Source: Trichobilharzia szidati (taxonomy: Eukaryota > Platyhelminthes > Trematoda > Strigeidida > Schistosomatidae). Taken from it: 64,000 nucleotides of DNA. The position numbers and the translations under genes are program-made. Shown piece by piece: positions 11,440-22,707 of this stretch (position 1 is the stretch's first letter; every line of letters begins with the position of its first letter). The notes beneath the pieces are model-generated. The model made no database searches. It saw only the letters and a program-made list of their open reading frames with translations, and was not told the origin of the DNA. The stretch spans positions 137,860,920 to 137,924,919 of the forward strand of contig OX235279.1 in the NCBI GenBank assembly GCA_944472155.2. Reading direction: 5' to 3'.

Positions 11440-12560
11440 TCATCAAGGATAATAATCTGGACAGGGATATTCCGATTCACTACTTAAAGAAACTACAACT
11501 GAGACTGTCTAGCTCAAGTTCAACAACACTCTGTATAGACAAAGAGATGGAGTGGCAATGGTGTCACCACTGGGTCCTTCACTTACAGACTGCTTCTTGT
11601 CAAGTCTACGGAATAGGAAGTTACGTCCCACTATCGATAGTTTTCGTATGTACCAAAGATACATAGATGACACTTTCATCATATGTGACGAGATTACTAA
11701 CATCAAATAATAACTAAAGAGTTCGTCAGAATCAGAGATGAACTTGGAATCCCATTTTTTTCTAAAAAGAAGATCTAAAAGTTCGCTTCAGAGAACAATA
11801 TACAAAAGGACAACATAGAGTGGTTAGTACACGAATTTTCATAGTTCGGTCCATTTGAAAAGAAAGACAAACTTGATTCACTCCTTATGTTTAGGAATAA
11901 GAAAGATATGCACCAGTGATACAATCGATGGCAAACCATAGATGCTCACCTGAGTCCTCATTTAAAATGAATATGCTTTAAGATCTAAAGAGAACAAAAT
12001 TAATGTAAAGCAAAAGCTCGAAAGAAGCCAAAAGGCGCCTAAGAAACTGCTGTTTATGAACACTGAATTTAAAGATGATGCCGTAGATGAGATTGTGAAG
12101 AAACACTTATCGAGATCACTGAGAAAATCATTCTTTTACACTGAGTTACGGATCAGTTTCTACGGTCGACAAATAATCAATGGGTGTGCAAATGATAAAC
12201 TGCCGCTATGAGCCACTTCTTTCCTGTGAAGTTAGTTATATTGGCCGCACAAGGCACATACTTTTCAAACGCATTGCGGAATATTATTCTATATGGTTAG
12301 CGAAAAGACAATGCAAGGAAATTACTCACTCAATTCTCAGGCACTTTGTGAACTCAGGCTACGCAGCTCCACCCTGTCGCTTTCAAGATCATATACAAGA
12401 CAAGACCAAGTGGTACAAAGGGCCTCAAGTTTCGATATTTTTGTATGGCAGAGACGGTGGCGATTAGTCAATACAACATTGAACTCTGTGTACGGAAAAA
12501 GTTTGTCCAGTCTCTTTTTCTACCATGGTCTTAACCTCTTCATCAATCATTCTCAGTAAT
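10565..12560 (+). mobile_element. Degenerate Penelope-like element, RT to GIY-YIG, with an internal microsatellite
   Basis: Pieces of one PLE protein occur in order but in shifted frames. An N-terminal region (LALGPKFC, about 10640) is followed by RPDKGAGIILMN (about 10890), a YGLPK relative (about 11135), VAMVSPLGPSLTDCFLSSL (motif B region, about 11550-11610) and the catalytic YIDDTFI (about 11656-11676). A GIY-YIG domain follows (SYIGRTRHILFKRIAEYY, about 12230-12290, then HFVNSGYAAP), and the C-terminal NIELCVRKKFVQSLFLPW at about 12475. A TC/TA microsatellite (11383-11439) interrupts the RT between motifs A and B. Many stops and frameshifts make it non-functional. It is nearly full length, the longest PLE of the window. 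Confidence 0.8.
11383..11439. repeat. Compound (TC)n(TA)n microsatellite
   Basis: A pure TC run of about 15 units is directly followed by a TA run of about 13 units. It lies within PLE RT sequence. Confidence 0.95.
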
Positions 12561-12714
12561 TTTTAACAGCAAAAAGCTTTTAAATTATTCCCTGCTTAAA
12601 AGTGATCGTAAACATCTTTGTTGTACTTTCTGAAAATCCCCATTATTTACCGATTCAACTCAAATGAATTATTCCTCAGTTTACTGAAGAATTGTACATA
12701 CATTATACAATAAC

Positions 12715-12950
12715 CTCGCCTAGTTTACTAGTCCTAAGCCCAAAAAGGGGGAAAGTTGAACGTGGAGCTAGTGACCCTACCCCGGAAAATCAATACAAGT
12801 GGAGGGTCAATAATCTACTACGCTCACCCAGATGATACTCACTAGCGTACTGAGGAAGAAGCTATTATGATATCACTAACAGAATTCAAGTGAGGCCCTA
12901 TGTTTCCATCGAAACCCAAAGGAATAATATTGATAATAATAGCAACGTAT
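12715..12950 (+). mobile_element. Short non-autonomous RTE-like element
   Basis: It begins with GTTTACTAGTCC, AAGCCCAAAAAGGGGGA and a CTAGTGACCCTACC block, and ends with CCTATGTTTCC, AACCCAAAGGAATAATA and an AATAATAATA tail. The tail matches the 3' ends of RTE copies at 29365 and 34085. The 5' block recurs degenerately at 24725-24800 without a coding region. With no RT between these ends, it looks like an internally deleted derivative of about 235 bp that borrows RTE machinery. Confidence 0.5.
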
Positions 12951-14101
12951 GACAGTCTATTATTGAGTTATGAGAGTGTATATGACATAAGTAATACAAC
13001 TACTCAGAAATGGTTTCCCATGATAAACAGATATTATGTCATATTCACCGACACATTGCAGGTAAGGTTTTGAAGTATTATAAAGCGGAAATTGCTACTG
13101 TATGAGAAGCAAGGTGGTTGAGTATCCATCTAACAAGTGTGGGGTGGGTGAGAAAACACAAGGTAGTAAGCTGCACAAAAATAACATGTAAGAGTAACAG
13201 TTATGAGTAACTTATTAAAAGTAGAAGTGAACAAGTAGAAAAGAGCTTTAGACTGTGGAAGAATGAGGGTGTGAACATAACTTTTCTTGCCACAGAGTTT
13301 GAAATTATACTGTGTCATACACAACTGATGAAACACAATACCCCTTGTAGCATCCTGTTCTATCCTGTAAATAGTTCTAAAAGATGTCCGCAATGTAACC
13401 ATCTGGGCAGAGTTTATTCGATTTTAGAGATTTGGACTGAGAAAAAGGCACAAACAGCGAAGAAAATTTTCTTTTCGACGATTCATTTTCATGAGCTGTA
13501 CAATCGTAATTATAATTAACAAAGACCAACCAGATACTGGTAAATTTGTCCTTGGAAAATTGTATTACATAATGTAAGGTGTAAGAAGGGGTGACTAATT
13601 GTAAGTTAGAAAGGAGACAGAAGTTGGCATGACGTAATAAGAGTGAGATAGTGAATAATCAATAATCTGGTGTAAAATGGACAGGAACTAGTGGAAAGGC
13701 TATGTAGTGTTTTTGTATAAAATATGTATGAAAAGCAATGTTATTAATAAACAGTAATAGAGTGGTAATAAAATGTGGATGATGGGAATAATAATGATGA
13801 TAAAAGTATTAATAAAATAAAATAATAATAGTGAACTTACATAATAAAGGAAAGAAGCAAAATTGTGATAAGAACTTTACTCTGGCCATGGTAGGGTAAG
13901 AGAATGTATGTATCGCTTTTGGATGCAGAGGTCCGGTTTCAGATCTCGATCACTACTGTTTGATGTGATTGGTATCCAACTTCAAAGTGAAATTTAATCA
14001 GTTTCTTTTGGAAACACAAAAAACTTGGATGATAACGTTTCCTCTGCTTGCTTACATGGATGGCAATCAACAAGAGAAGCGAAATGGCACGACAGCATAT
14101 A
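12951..14101. other. No gene recognised; AT-rich simple sequence near 13740-13850
   Basis: The stretch 13740-13850 is AATAATA/GATGATA-rich. About 13885-13955 holds a weak tRNA-like box B relative (GGTTTCAGATCTC) that may be an old SINE. No coding frame has recognisable motifs. Confidence 0.35.
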
Positions 14102-14105
14102 CTAT

Positions 14106-14449
14106 TGTGGTGAGAGCTGGCTGCTAGCCAAATTCGTAGACAGTAATTTACGTCAATGTTTACGTCCCCAATATTGTTCGTGAGAAAAATAAGAACAAAG
14201 ACTGATTCAACAACCAACCGCAGCAGACTTTGCGTAGGTGTATACAATTAGCATATAGATGATCTGACATTCAAGAAACAGTCACAAAGAGATAAAAGGT
14301 TAACTTTCAGTGAGAAACAACCAATCAGAAGTCTGTGTTTTTCTGCTAACAATAATCTATAATCTATGCATGAAAATCTATAAATATATGTTGATTTCAT
14401 TAATAAACGATCTGTTGCCTGGCTCTTGTCTTCTGTTGTTATTGTTACA
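14106..14449 (+). repeat. Solo LTR (TGTGGTGAGAGC family) with CTAT target-site duplication
   Basis: The 344-bp element starts TGTGGTGAGAGCTGGCTGC and ends TATTGTTACA. It is flanked by CTAT at 14102-14105 and 14450-14453, a perfect 4-bp duplication. It contains a TATAAATA box (about 14380) and an AATAAA signal (about 14402), as expected of U3-R-U5. A second copy at 28658-28964 has the same ends but different flanks (CTTC), which confirms both boundaries. No internal region or second LTR lies beside it, so it is a solo LTR. The parental LTR retrotransposon is not identified. Confidence 0.8.
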
Positions 14450-14453
14450 CTAT

Positions 14454-15984
14454 TGTTTAATATTTGGAGTTGGAAAGTATTCAAATCGACCTGTGGTTCC
14501 CTCTAGAAAGGTTAATGTCCAGGATAATTGACATCTATGAGCCGAATCAAATCAAACTAGCTCGAACAAGTGTAAAATTCTCAGAGTTAGCTGGCGAACA
14601 TAACAAGTTGATGTGATATGCATCAAAGCAATCACTCAATGAGTAATATATGTCAGCAAAATACTCTTTGTTCAGAGTAAAGTAGTACACTTTCAAGAAG
14701 AAGTCATTACTCATGATAAGTTCAATAACGTTGAATACCTCCATTACCGTTATTGCTCACATCTTATTAATTTCTCAATTATTCATTACATTTCGTTTTA
14801 TCATTTTCTTCTTAAGTCAGACGTCGACTTTGTCTCTTTGATGTTTTTATTTGACGAGTGCTTTCTCTTTTACCACCTTCACAAGTTCTACTATTCCATA
14901 CACAGTATTTTTCACTGGTTTCATCAGAGCGACATTTTAATATGTAAGTCTAGAAGTCAATACCATATATATATACATAGACTATGCAATTCATAAAACC
15001 ATTAAGGTGTCAAGGTTTCTGTGACATGTTTTACTTTACATTTATTAGTAGTTAATTTATAATGAAAATGTTCTTTATATTAATCTATTCAAAATATAGT
15101 TGGAGCACTATTTCGAGCAGTTAGTTTTATGAGGAATCGGTTGGTTTTAACACTAATTCAAAATCAAAGCACTAGATGATAATAAAAGCACTCGAAATAA
15201 TAAAAGATGAGCTCACATTATCCTGGTACAATAGTTGTTCTTGCTTTGTTCAAGTTCACTAGATGATTGTTCGATATAATTTAAAGGCTCTTAACTGGTG
15301 CACACTTTTCGAAAGAAGTTAATATTTTTATTGACTATTATTTTTTTGGGTTCCTAACGGAACACGTCGCTTCAGTAACACATTATCATTTCACTCTGTT
15401 CTGTATAGTTTTCTTTACCTGCCCAAGTGAAGGCTTCCTATACTTGCTTCGCAAAGACTCTAAAGATTATGCACAAATTTACAAAACAGCTCTGTAAGTG
15501 ATAATTCAAACTTGGAGAGTACACTGACAACGCAAACTATGAATATTTACTACAGTATAACTCTTAACAAAATTCATGAAATCAAAAGATAACTAAGCAT
15601 GTGTCAAATGAGCTATAATTTACAAAGGATATTCATTAGATAGTTCATAGGAACAGAAAAGCGTTTATCGTTTTTGTTCATTCCTTCATGTATTGATAAT
15701 AAACGTTGATAAATGTGGCCCAGCTAACAATTACTTGCAGTTTGTGCTTTTTTAATTACCTCCTAATATTTATGCTAAAGTTGGGCCTTTGCAAAGTCAT
15801 ATCTAGATCAACAACAAAAGAATGATTTTTATGTGCAGGGAATAAAACATATGAACATCAGTTAACTCGAGACATCTAAAGGAAGTCATCTGTTTCACTT
15901 ACCTTAGGCAGCTTCCTTTCAACCACACACACAGCGCCACAGATGAGGATGTCAGAACCAGCATGAAATATCCAGAAAGTATTA
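14454..15984. other. No gene recognised
   Basis: AT-rich DNA. Short frames on either strand carry no recognised motif and no repeat copy was matched. Confidence 0.35.
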
Positions 15985-16265
15985 GTATTCAGGAAAGCTT
16001 ATCACCCAATAAATACGCCGAAGGAAATGGTGACGGATAGGACACACGCTGAAGAGACTGTTCAGTAACATTGCATAACAAGCCCTGTGGCGGAACCCGA
16101 ATGGGAAATAAAACACTTGAGCTGAGATATAATCGTGTAAAGAGATGAAAGTTTGTGGGCAATATTGAGGCCAGCTGAGAAAGACTTCAGTGAAAAGATT
16201 ACGAAGAAGATATACTGATGAATCCCTTCCTTAGATTCACTTCCAACGCAGCACTTGAGTAGAAA
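15985..16265 (+). pseudogene. RTE-type LINE C-terminal fragment
   Basis: In one frame the sequence reads RIGHTLKRLF, then QALWRNPNGK, and later LRKTSVKRLRRRYTDESL. The first two blocks follow the C-terminal (post-RT) pattern of schistosome RTE elements (WIGHTLRK..., ALTWNPEGKR). Stop codons interrupt it and no 3' tail motif was seen. It is a dead fragment identified by motif only. Confidence 0.5.
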
Positions 16266-16739
16266 TAATAAGTAATGTGAATTAATCCAACAGTCAAATA
16301 TTGTCAGCTTTGGTCAAAAAGCCTTATGATAACATTTTCATAGATTTACGTGGACAGTAAAAAGTTTAGACAGTAATTTTTTCTTCTTCGGTTTTGATAG
16401 CTGTCAATATTAAATCGATTTGTTGCTAAGCAAAACTTTTCTCAAAAATAATAGTACGTGTGACATACCGAATGAAGTCAAGCGCTAAGAGCAGATCAAT
16501 GAAAACAGCTCTAAAATACTCCAAATTGTCAACCTACAGAAATTCTCAAAATTGAAATATACTGTTTTCTCTTTCACTCTCTTTCAATAAAATAAAATAA
16601 GTTGATTGTATATATGACACTCAACTGTTAAACTGTTATCGTGGTACATCCATTAAGTGAGATATGAGGTGGGGACTGATTCTGGCAACACTAACTCGGT
16701 GAAAACAATTCAACACAGACATTAAGTATGGCCGAAAAC

Positions 16740-17276
16740 GCATTCCGAAAACATGCACCTCAACAGTCATCATTCCATATAGAGCAGAGACGTCAGACGA
16801 TATCAGCACAGTACTCAATCAGCTCCACATCAGAGTTTTCTTCAAAATATCAGACAAACTACGAAACAACCTTGTCCATATAAAAGACCAAATCCCTACG
16901 GATTTTCTATATAATGGTGTCTATAAAATAAAATGCTTGGAATGTGATACGGCATACATCGGACAAACATCCCGAGAAATCAAAATCAGAAGAAATAAAC
17001 ATTGTAGAGCATCTGTTCGACCACCGAGAAAAACTTGAAAAATCATCAGCCATAGGTCTACATGCTATAGAATCAGGCCACAAAATTGATTTTGACAATA
17101 TTGAAATAATCCAGAAAAACTTCAGAAATCACAAAGAACGTCTAATATCATCAGAAGCACTTCATATCAAGTGGAATCCAAATTGTCTGAATAGGAATGA
17201 TGGACTAAAACAGAATCTAACCTGGTTACAACACCTCCCTCCCCCCCATCAAGTGACAAGACGAACACGAATGTGA
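16740..17276 (+). pseudogene. Penelope-like GIY-YIG fragment, second lineage, one frameshift
   Basis: The frame starting near 16740 encodes an RT/GIY-YIG linker (VIIPYRAETSDDI, then NNLVHIKDQIPTDF) and the nuclease N-terminus (GVYKIKCLECDTAYIGQTSR, then RRNKH), about 16905-17003. It then shifts frame near 17000 into VEHLFDHREKLEKSSAIGLH, ESGHKIDFDN, LISSEALHIKWNPN, ending at TGA 17274-17276. The spacer between nuclease motifs and the AYIGQTSR core differ from the CSCG..YIGRT copies elsewhere, so this belongs to a separate PLE subfamily. The single frameshift makes it non-functional. A 3' UTR probably extends to about 17670. Confidence 0.75.
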
Positions 17277-18294
17277 TAAGCACTTTCCTTATGTAAACAC
17301 ACGCTGCTTTTATAATCTTATACACTTATCAAATATAACAATCTACACATGATGGTTTTGTTATCTTTACCAATTGACCAACTTGACAACTAAAAGTGCC
17401 CCCAAACAGACGAACGATGATCAAGTTAGTAAAATTTATTTCGATACCATAACAGACATACTATTACCTTTGTTATTTGGTTTAGTTATCTTCATCGCTA
17501 TTTTTACTTTCAATATGTCCCTTTAACTTGACCTATGTCTATTTTCTCACCCTCTAACTCTTTGTTATATATATGCTGAGATTTTGTAAATTCCGGTTTA
17601 ATAATACTTTGGTAAAGCTATTAGCTGCATTAAATAGCGAAACGTCAGTAAAAACTATATCGTTTTGTTTTTCATTCATTGGGAAATACCAGAAAAACCT
17701 TTATTATAATGCCCAAATTTTTTCAAACCGTTAAAAGTGAACTTGGTTTGGACATATATAATTCAACTCTACTTCTTAACTTTTAAAGTTCAACCTACTG
17801 AATGACAAATTTCGGCACAGAAAGGCATTCTTTTGTTTACGCCAGGCAAGTTAAACCAATAGAAATAAGTTTCTTCAGATGTCAGAAAGATCTTATAGGA
17901 AGAGCGTGAACAAACTTGCTGCAGAATGAATAGTCAAATGATACGTTTACCAATGATATCTAAAATTCTGATAACTTGGATACTACTTAAAAGTACTCCT
18001 GTAGAGCCAGGTGTGCTAGTCGTACTCAGTGGTTGTTTTCCAACAATATGGTTAAATATTTATCTTCATGATTTTACCAAAGGGAATGAAGATTTCTCCT
18101 CAGCTCCATTGTCTGCGACATATGACTGATTTTCGACATAAAATGAACTAGAAAACCAATTTCGGAGTCATATGCATATTACACAATAACCATTCCAGAG
18201 ATGTACTATTGGAACTTCCTTAGTCATGGAGATACTAAAGTCTAAACTCTACTTACAAAAGTTTGTTCAATCAGTGGACTTATTATGGATCCGA
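17277..18294. other. Probable PLE 3' UTR, then unrecognised AT-rich DNA
   Basis: About 17277-17680 follows the PLE stop without interruption and contains GCGAAACGTCAGTAAAAAC near 17637, a motif style common at PLE ends. From 17680 to 18294 nothing was recognised. Confidence 0.3.
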
Positions 18295-18575
18295 TCCGCA
18301 GGTACCGCACCGTCTTTCCACACCTTCTCCAGTAGTGGTGTCATCAAGCCCGCTGATGTCTCTGGGTTGATTTTCAGTGCCTCTGCTGGGATTCCATCTG
18401 GTCCTGCTGCTTTTCCAGTTTTTAGCATTTTTACGGCCTTCACGATTTCTGCTTTCGTCGGAGAGTTGGTATTCACTGGTAGTCCTGCTTCTACTGTTAG
18501 TATTATTGGGCGTGTTGTTGGCGCCGGTCGATTTAGAAGTGGTGGTTCACAAATTCGTCCATCGTTACCAAATTT
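18295..18575 (-). pseudogene. RTE-type LINE RT finger fragment
   Basis: Right to left the frame reads PPLLNRPAP, then PTKAEIVKAVKMLKTGKAAG continuing into PDGIPAEALK, then LLEKVWKDGAVPAD. This is the N-terminal RT region (fingers, motifs 0-1) of RTE elements. The match breaks after AVPAD at about 18295 and before LLNRP at about 18575, so both ends are truncated and the catalytic FADD region is missing. It has no stops over about 80 codons. Its position downstream of the PPIP5K exon on the same strand would place it in that gene's intron if the gene continues leftwards. Confidence 0.8.
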
Positions 18576-19734
18576 AAAATATACTGATTTCGATTAACTA
18601 ATATGCAGTAGGATTGATAAGCACAGTTAAAGCCGGATATTTGTAAATACTTAATTTTTTCAGATTTATCAAGGCATGACATTACGATTAATTTCAAACG
18701 CATCAAGAATCATGTAAGTAAAGCTTTCTGAAATATAACGAACTCACGTGATATGCTAGAAAATATAAATAACAACCCAGTTTTCGTCGTACGATAATTC
18801 ATGTAACCAGTAAGTTTAAATATTCAGCAGTACATTTTTATTATTATGACAACTGGTTCATCGGTTTGTAAACAGTGAAATACCTCAGTATACAAAGTAG
18901 TCACTTTCTTATTTAACTGATTCCGTTGACTAGAGTTTCTTTGTTCCATATAGTTTAAAACTGCTCAGCTGGGTTTCGTTGATTCATTGTCTTGCCTTAC
19001 TGTGTGGATTAGAATGAAAATGTAGAATTTTCCGTCTCATATAATACAAACTAATTAAAAACAACTGAAGATGAATAAATGTTTTTTTCTTTTCAGAAAT
19101 TTCCATTAAGTCATCTGGTTTCATGAAATGTAAATTCTTACTTAGAAGAATGTCCACTTGTGACTTGCTTGATAAGTAAGCAAAGAAAATTCCATTTTCG
19201 GTATTAGTAGTCAGCAGTGTGCTCTTACAAACATTAGTGTCAGTGTAACACAAGGTTTTCATCTAACTTCGATTATCAGCTTATTAAAATAAGCCAGTTC
19301 ATAAAATCAACAACACGATTGAATTCTCCGACCTTGGTCAGAATATTTATCTGTTCGTGTTTTAACTTTTATATAACAACATCATTGCAAGTAGAGGTTT
19401 TGTCTCCCTATGTAGAAATATGACTACGATTTCTAATTAGTAAAATGTTTGGAAATGGGCTGATAGTTTTGATTACAAAAAATTACGAGATACTTAAGAG
19501 AGAAAATTCCTATGCAATGCTTCAAAGAAAACAATTAGACATTGACTGATAGTTACTGTGGCATCTCATGAAAGTTATATGCATTATCAGTTAACTGCTA
19601 CTTTTGTTAATTTAGTTATCAAGCAAATTTCACGTTATATTTCACCGCAAACGAAACACCGCTAAAAAAAGAACTATTGAAAGCCAGAAAGTACTGGACA
19701 GTTGTACCACCATAGTTTGAGACTGGAATTTACT
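18576..19734. other. No gene recognised
   Basis: AT-rich DNA without recognised coding, RNA or repeat features. Confidence 0.35.
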
Positions 19735-19960
19735 AACCATTGTATTCTGTCCCAGTGGTTGAATGGCAACTTGATCACCTCGTAACCTAAGTATTCTCAG
19801 TTCGATCCCAAGTGGCACCGTTGATGCACACCGGTTAGGAGACGAAATTGCTATCCAGTGCTTCCTGGTTTCTGATGGTTCTCTAATTGATGCAGGTTCA
19901 GAATGAAATCTAACTGAGAATCAGTCAAATCCCTGAACACCGGAACTTGAAAATAAGGCA
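19735..19960 (+). mobile_element. Diverged Sm-alpha-like SINE (monomer)
   Basis: The tRNA-like part carries CCCAGTGGTTGAATGGC (box A) and AGTTCGATCCC (box B). It is followed by TTGATGCACACCGG...GACGAAATTGC, a decayed hammerhead core, and the family tail CTTCCTGGTTTCTGATGGTT, TCTCTAATTGATG, AATCAAATCC-like and ACTTGAAAAT. It is more diverged than the copies at 985 and 25070. Confidence 0.65.
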
Positions 19961-20379
19961 TATTTGTCAACTGGACGCTGACATATTAGATTTGCAGTTT
20001 CTATTATATTTTCTAGTTTTGAATAATGTATTGCTACAGTTTTGAATAAGTCTGCATTTTGAAACGAAGTTTTCCGTCTTAAAACTAAATTCTAATTCTA
20101 AACTAAGCATAACAAATAGTCAATTTATGACTGACCTATTTGTCTGAACTTTTTGATTAGGTTTTATCACATTCAAAATGTGTGTTTATTCATCTGAACT
20201 AATTAATTCATGATAATCAGTAACAACTCATTAAAGTACATATGAAACTTTTTTGTATTATAGTAATATTAATAAATAATATATCTTAGTTAATGTCAAC
20301 TTGTGCTTTCAGATTACCACTTTTGTAAATAAAAGCTTCAACTCTGGTAAAACAAATACTCGCTAGATGATGACTAATG
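19961..20379. other. No gene recognised
   Basis: AT-rich DNA, no feature seen. Confidence 0.3.
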
Positions 20380-20475
20380 GCTATCGGATCCGAGTTACGG
20401 TAGGATTCGAACCAACCAGACAAATCAGAACTACTAGTCAGCCTATCTATCAGCTGGGCTGCTAGACCCATGATT
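20380..20475 (-). mobile_element. Possible tRNA-derived SINE head
   Basis: On the minus strand a GGTTCGAATCC box B lies in a T-arm-like stem (GTTGG/CCTAC with one mismatch), preceded by a weak box A-like stretch (CCCAGCTGATAGATAGG). Acceptor-stem pairing was not found, so a real tRNA is unlikely. The family is not identified. Confidence 0.3.
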
Positions 20476-21125
20476 GTCTGTCTGTTTAAATCACTGGGTT
20501 ACCTAAATATTATATTCATCAAAATGCGCTGTATTTTCTCTGTTTTATATTGTTTTAATTATCCAATTATCACCGTAAGCCACAGTCTATACTAGCGCAC
20601 AATTTCAAATAAGTTCGTATCTATGTTCAGCAATTTTTCAAAGGAAATGAGGGAACGAAATTGTGGAGTAATATTGAAACATGGTTTGGATGGTATTGTA
20701 TTACTTGTGATGACATATTATCGGTTATCATATTATTTGAAGATTCATCAGAAGGAGTAAATACCTTGCTTTAAAACCCACTGGAAATTCTGTTTTGTAT
20801 CTAAATGCACTTTTCAGAATGAAGCTATTGTTATTAACCAAGTCGTTATTTCAATGCAGCAGTCATGAGTATTATCCATCTATCATGTGAATGTCCAGTC
20901 CTAATCAAACTGAATTAAAGTGAGATGAAATGATAACGTGTTTAGCAGTTGCGTCTTGCAGCTCTGTTAGCAGACAACCAGGCTACTTAAAATTCGGAAC
21001 AATAATGACTACTATGAGTCGACTGTTCAGGCGTAGAATGCCCGACAGCCATGCACATAGAACTGAACGAATGTACTCCTGAAAATCGTCCAGTTTACTA
21101 GCCAGTAGTAAACCTGGAAAAGAAG
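20476..21125. other. No gene recognised
   Basis: AT-rich DNA. A GTTTACTAGCC-type block near 21090 faintly resembles the 5' block of the element at 12715. Confidence 0.3.
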
Positions 21126-21129
21126 GAAA

Positions 21130-21345
21130 ATTAATTTTTTAAAATTTATTTTGATTTACAGCTTGATTCCACACCGTATTTTCAGTACAAGTATGGAATT
21201 TTCAGCACGGATATCGGTAGCCCAAATTCAGGCCGACCATAGATATCCGGTGTGCGCCGGCAGGGGATCGAACCCCGGACCATGTGCATGGTCGGCGAGA
21301 GTCCTAACCACTGTGCCACCGACGCACACATCTCTGCAGAGATGT
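21130..21345 (-). mobile_element. tRNA-derived SINE, second family
   Basis: The 72-nt head (21325 to 21254, minus strand) has a fully paired 7-bp acceptor stem (GCGTCGG/CCGGCGC, one G-T pair), a box A (TGGCACAGTGGTTAGGA) and a T-arm with TTCGATC loop. The anticodon stem does not pair at three of five positions and the base before the would-be anticodon is G rather than T, so a functional tRNA is unlikely. A conserved-looking body (ACACCGGATATCTATGG, GGCCTGAATTTGGGC) and an AT-rich tail follow to about 21130. Together these indicate a SINE rather than a tRNA gene. Confidence 0.55.
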
Positions 21346-22287
21346 ATATCGCAAGGATTAGCACAGACAACAAGAGCCTTCTATCCTTATAATCTGAGTC
21401 TGAAAGCTTCACGCAGTTTTCCCCTGAGCTCCGCAGTTGAGCGACACTAATTCTATGCGTTTTAGGTATTTAACAAATTGATTTTCTAAAAACCTGAAAA
21501 TGAGCCGGTAAGTGATAACATTCAGCAAGTTTAAATATATAGTGGTAGATAATGGTACTATGCATACTCCTCTAGGAAAGTGTGGGCGGGTATAGAGCGT
21601 TCCATTCCAATTTACTACAACGGCATAAAGATAATGAAGATATATCTTTTACACTTTTAGATTTCGCACTAGTAAGACCACACAGAAATAACTTTCTTAA
21701 ATAGAAATAATCAAAACCTGTGTGCGAACAGTAACAATATTCACGGGGATTAATGCAAAGAAATGATGGATGCGACCACATCCAATGAGTCCCAAACATA
21801 AGTGTGACTGACATTCATAAACACAGACAGAAACTATATCGAACAATAGTATGTAAACCCATTAAATTTTCAAATAAGTAAGAGACACTGTTTTGCGTTT
21901 GCCAGATTTTAGGTACTAAAAAATGAGCTGACGAATGTATGAAACTTTCGATGAAGTTAATCTGGGATATTCAAATGTATGTTTTAGCTTTACAGAACAG
22001 TTAATACTTTCAAAAATACAACTGAGATTAAGGAAATCTGCTGAAGTTCAGTAAAATGCTCTATCGGACCATTGTGTTGTCTCTCATCTGTACAAAACGA
22101 ACTCACGAAAACAAATTATACCAGTTTATTTCAAGACTAGATGACAGTAAAAACAACCGTACATATACATAATATTTGGCAGCCTACTTGTTACTAGAAA
22201 GGATGTCTTCGAATTCAGGTCAAGCAATTGCAACACATAAAGATTATAAATTCCATTCTTAAATTGTCAACCCATATAATTAATTAC
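21346..22287 (-). other. Start of the presumed first PPIP5K intron; nothing else recognised
   Basis: It begins at the GT donor of the 22288-22707 exon. Scanning for the expected next block (the ATP-grasp segment with a KPFVEKP-type motif) found nothing between here and the window start, so the next exon is either not recognised or lies beyond the left edge. Confidence 0.4.
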
Positions 22288-22707
22288 CTCGATAGAATCA
22301 TCAAGCTCAACGACCTTTGCAGGGTTTTCTACTGTTCTGTCGACGAAAGCATATCTTGGAACCGGAACACCTTCTCTTGTTAAACACTCATACACACGTC
22401 TCCGATCCATTAGGATATATTGCGATTCCAAATCATTGACAAGGTATGGTTTCCGAAGTTTCGAGTAGGCTATTGCCTTCTGGAGGGGAAATCCTTCGGA
22501 ATAAAAGCTGACAAGAGCGTCACATATGGGCCAACATTCGATAGGAGAATCAAGGATCACTTTCTCTTCAAAAATTATTATCTGAATATGCTGAAACTTG
22601 TCCATCCTTCGCAAAATCTCCTTCATTGGCTTTGACGTGGCTTTTTTAGCCATGGCACAAACTCCGATTGTGACAACCACGTCATTTTCATCTACCTTCT
22701 CAACCAT
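22288..22707 (-). CDS. PPIP5K: PPIP5K/VIP1 inositol pyrophosphate kinase, first coding exon (partial gene)
   Basis: This exon encodes the N-terminal 140 residues of a diphosphoinositol pentakisphosphate kinase. The family makes inositol pyrophosphates by phosphorylating IP6 and 5-IP7 in the cytosol, and carries a C-terminal phosphatase-like domain. Visible family signatures in order: TIGVCAMAKKATSKPMKEIL (about residues 13-32), IIIFEEKVIL, ECWPICDALVSFYSEGFPL, KAIAYSKLRKPYLVNDL, and DRRRVYECLTREGVPVPRYA. They match the alpha/beta region before the ATP-grasp kinase core. The ATG at 22705-22707 is preceded by an in-frame TAA two codons upstream, so it is the initiator. The exon ends in phase 0 at GAG followed by GTAATT (22287-22282), a good splice donor. 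The leader before the conserved block is only about 12 residues, shorter than in vertebrate isoforms. Kinase core, phosphatase domain and remaining exons were not recognised in the window. Confidence 0.9.

Noticed and set aside
18226..18597. 123-codon plus-strand frame
   Set aside because: It is the antisense shadow of the RTE RT fragment at 18295-18575 on the minus strand.
21254..21325. Functional tRNA gene
   Set aside because: The anticodon stem is unpaired at three of five positions, position 33 is not T, and SINE-like body and tail follow.
1..22287. Further PPIP5K exons on the minus strand
   Set aside because: No stretch resembling the ATP-grasp core motifs flanked by splice sites was found by eye. 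A translated search with a PPIP5K profile would settle it.
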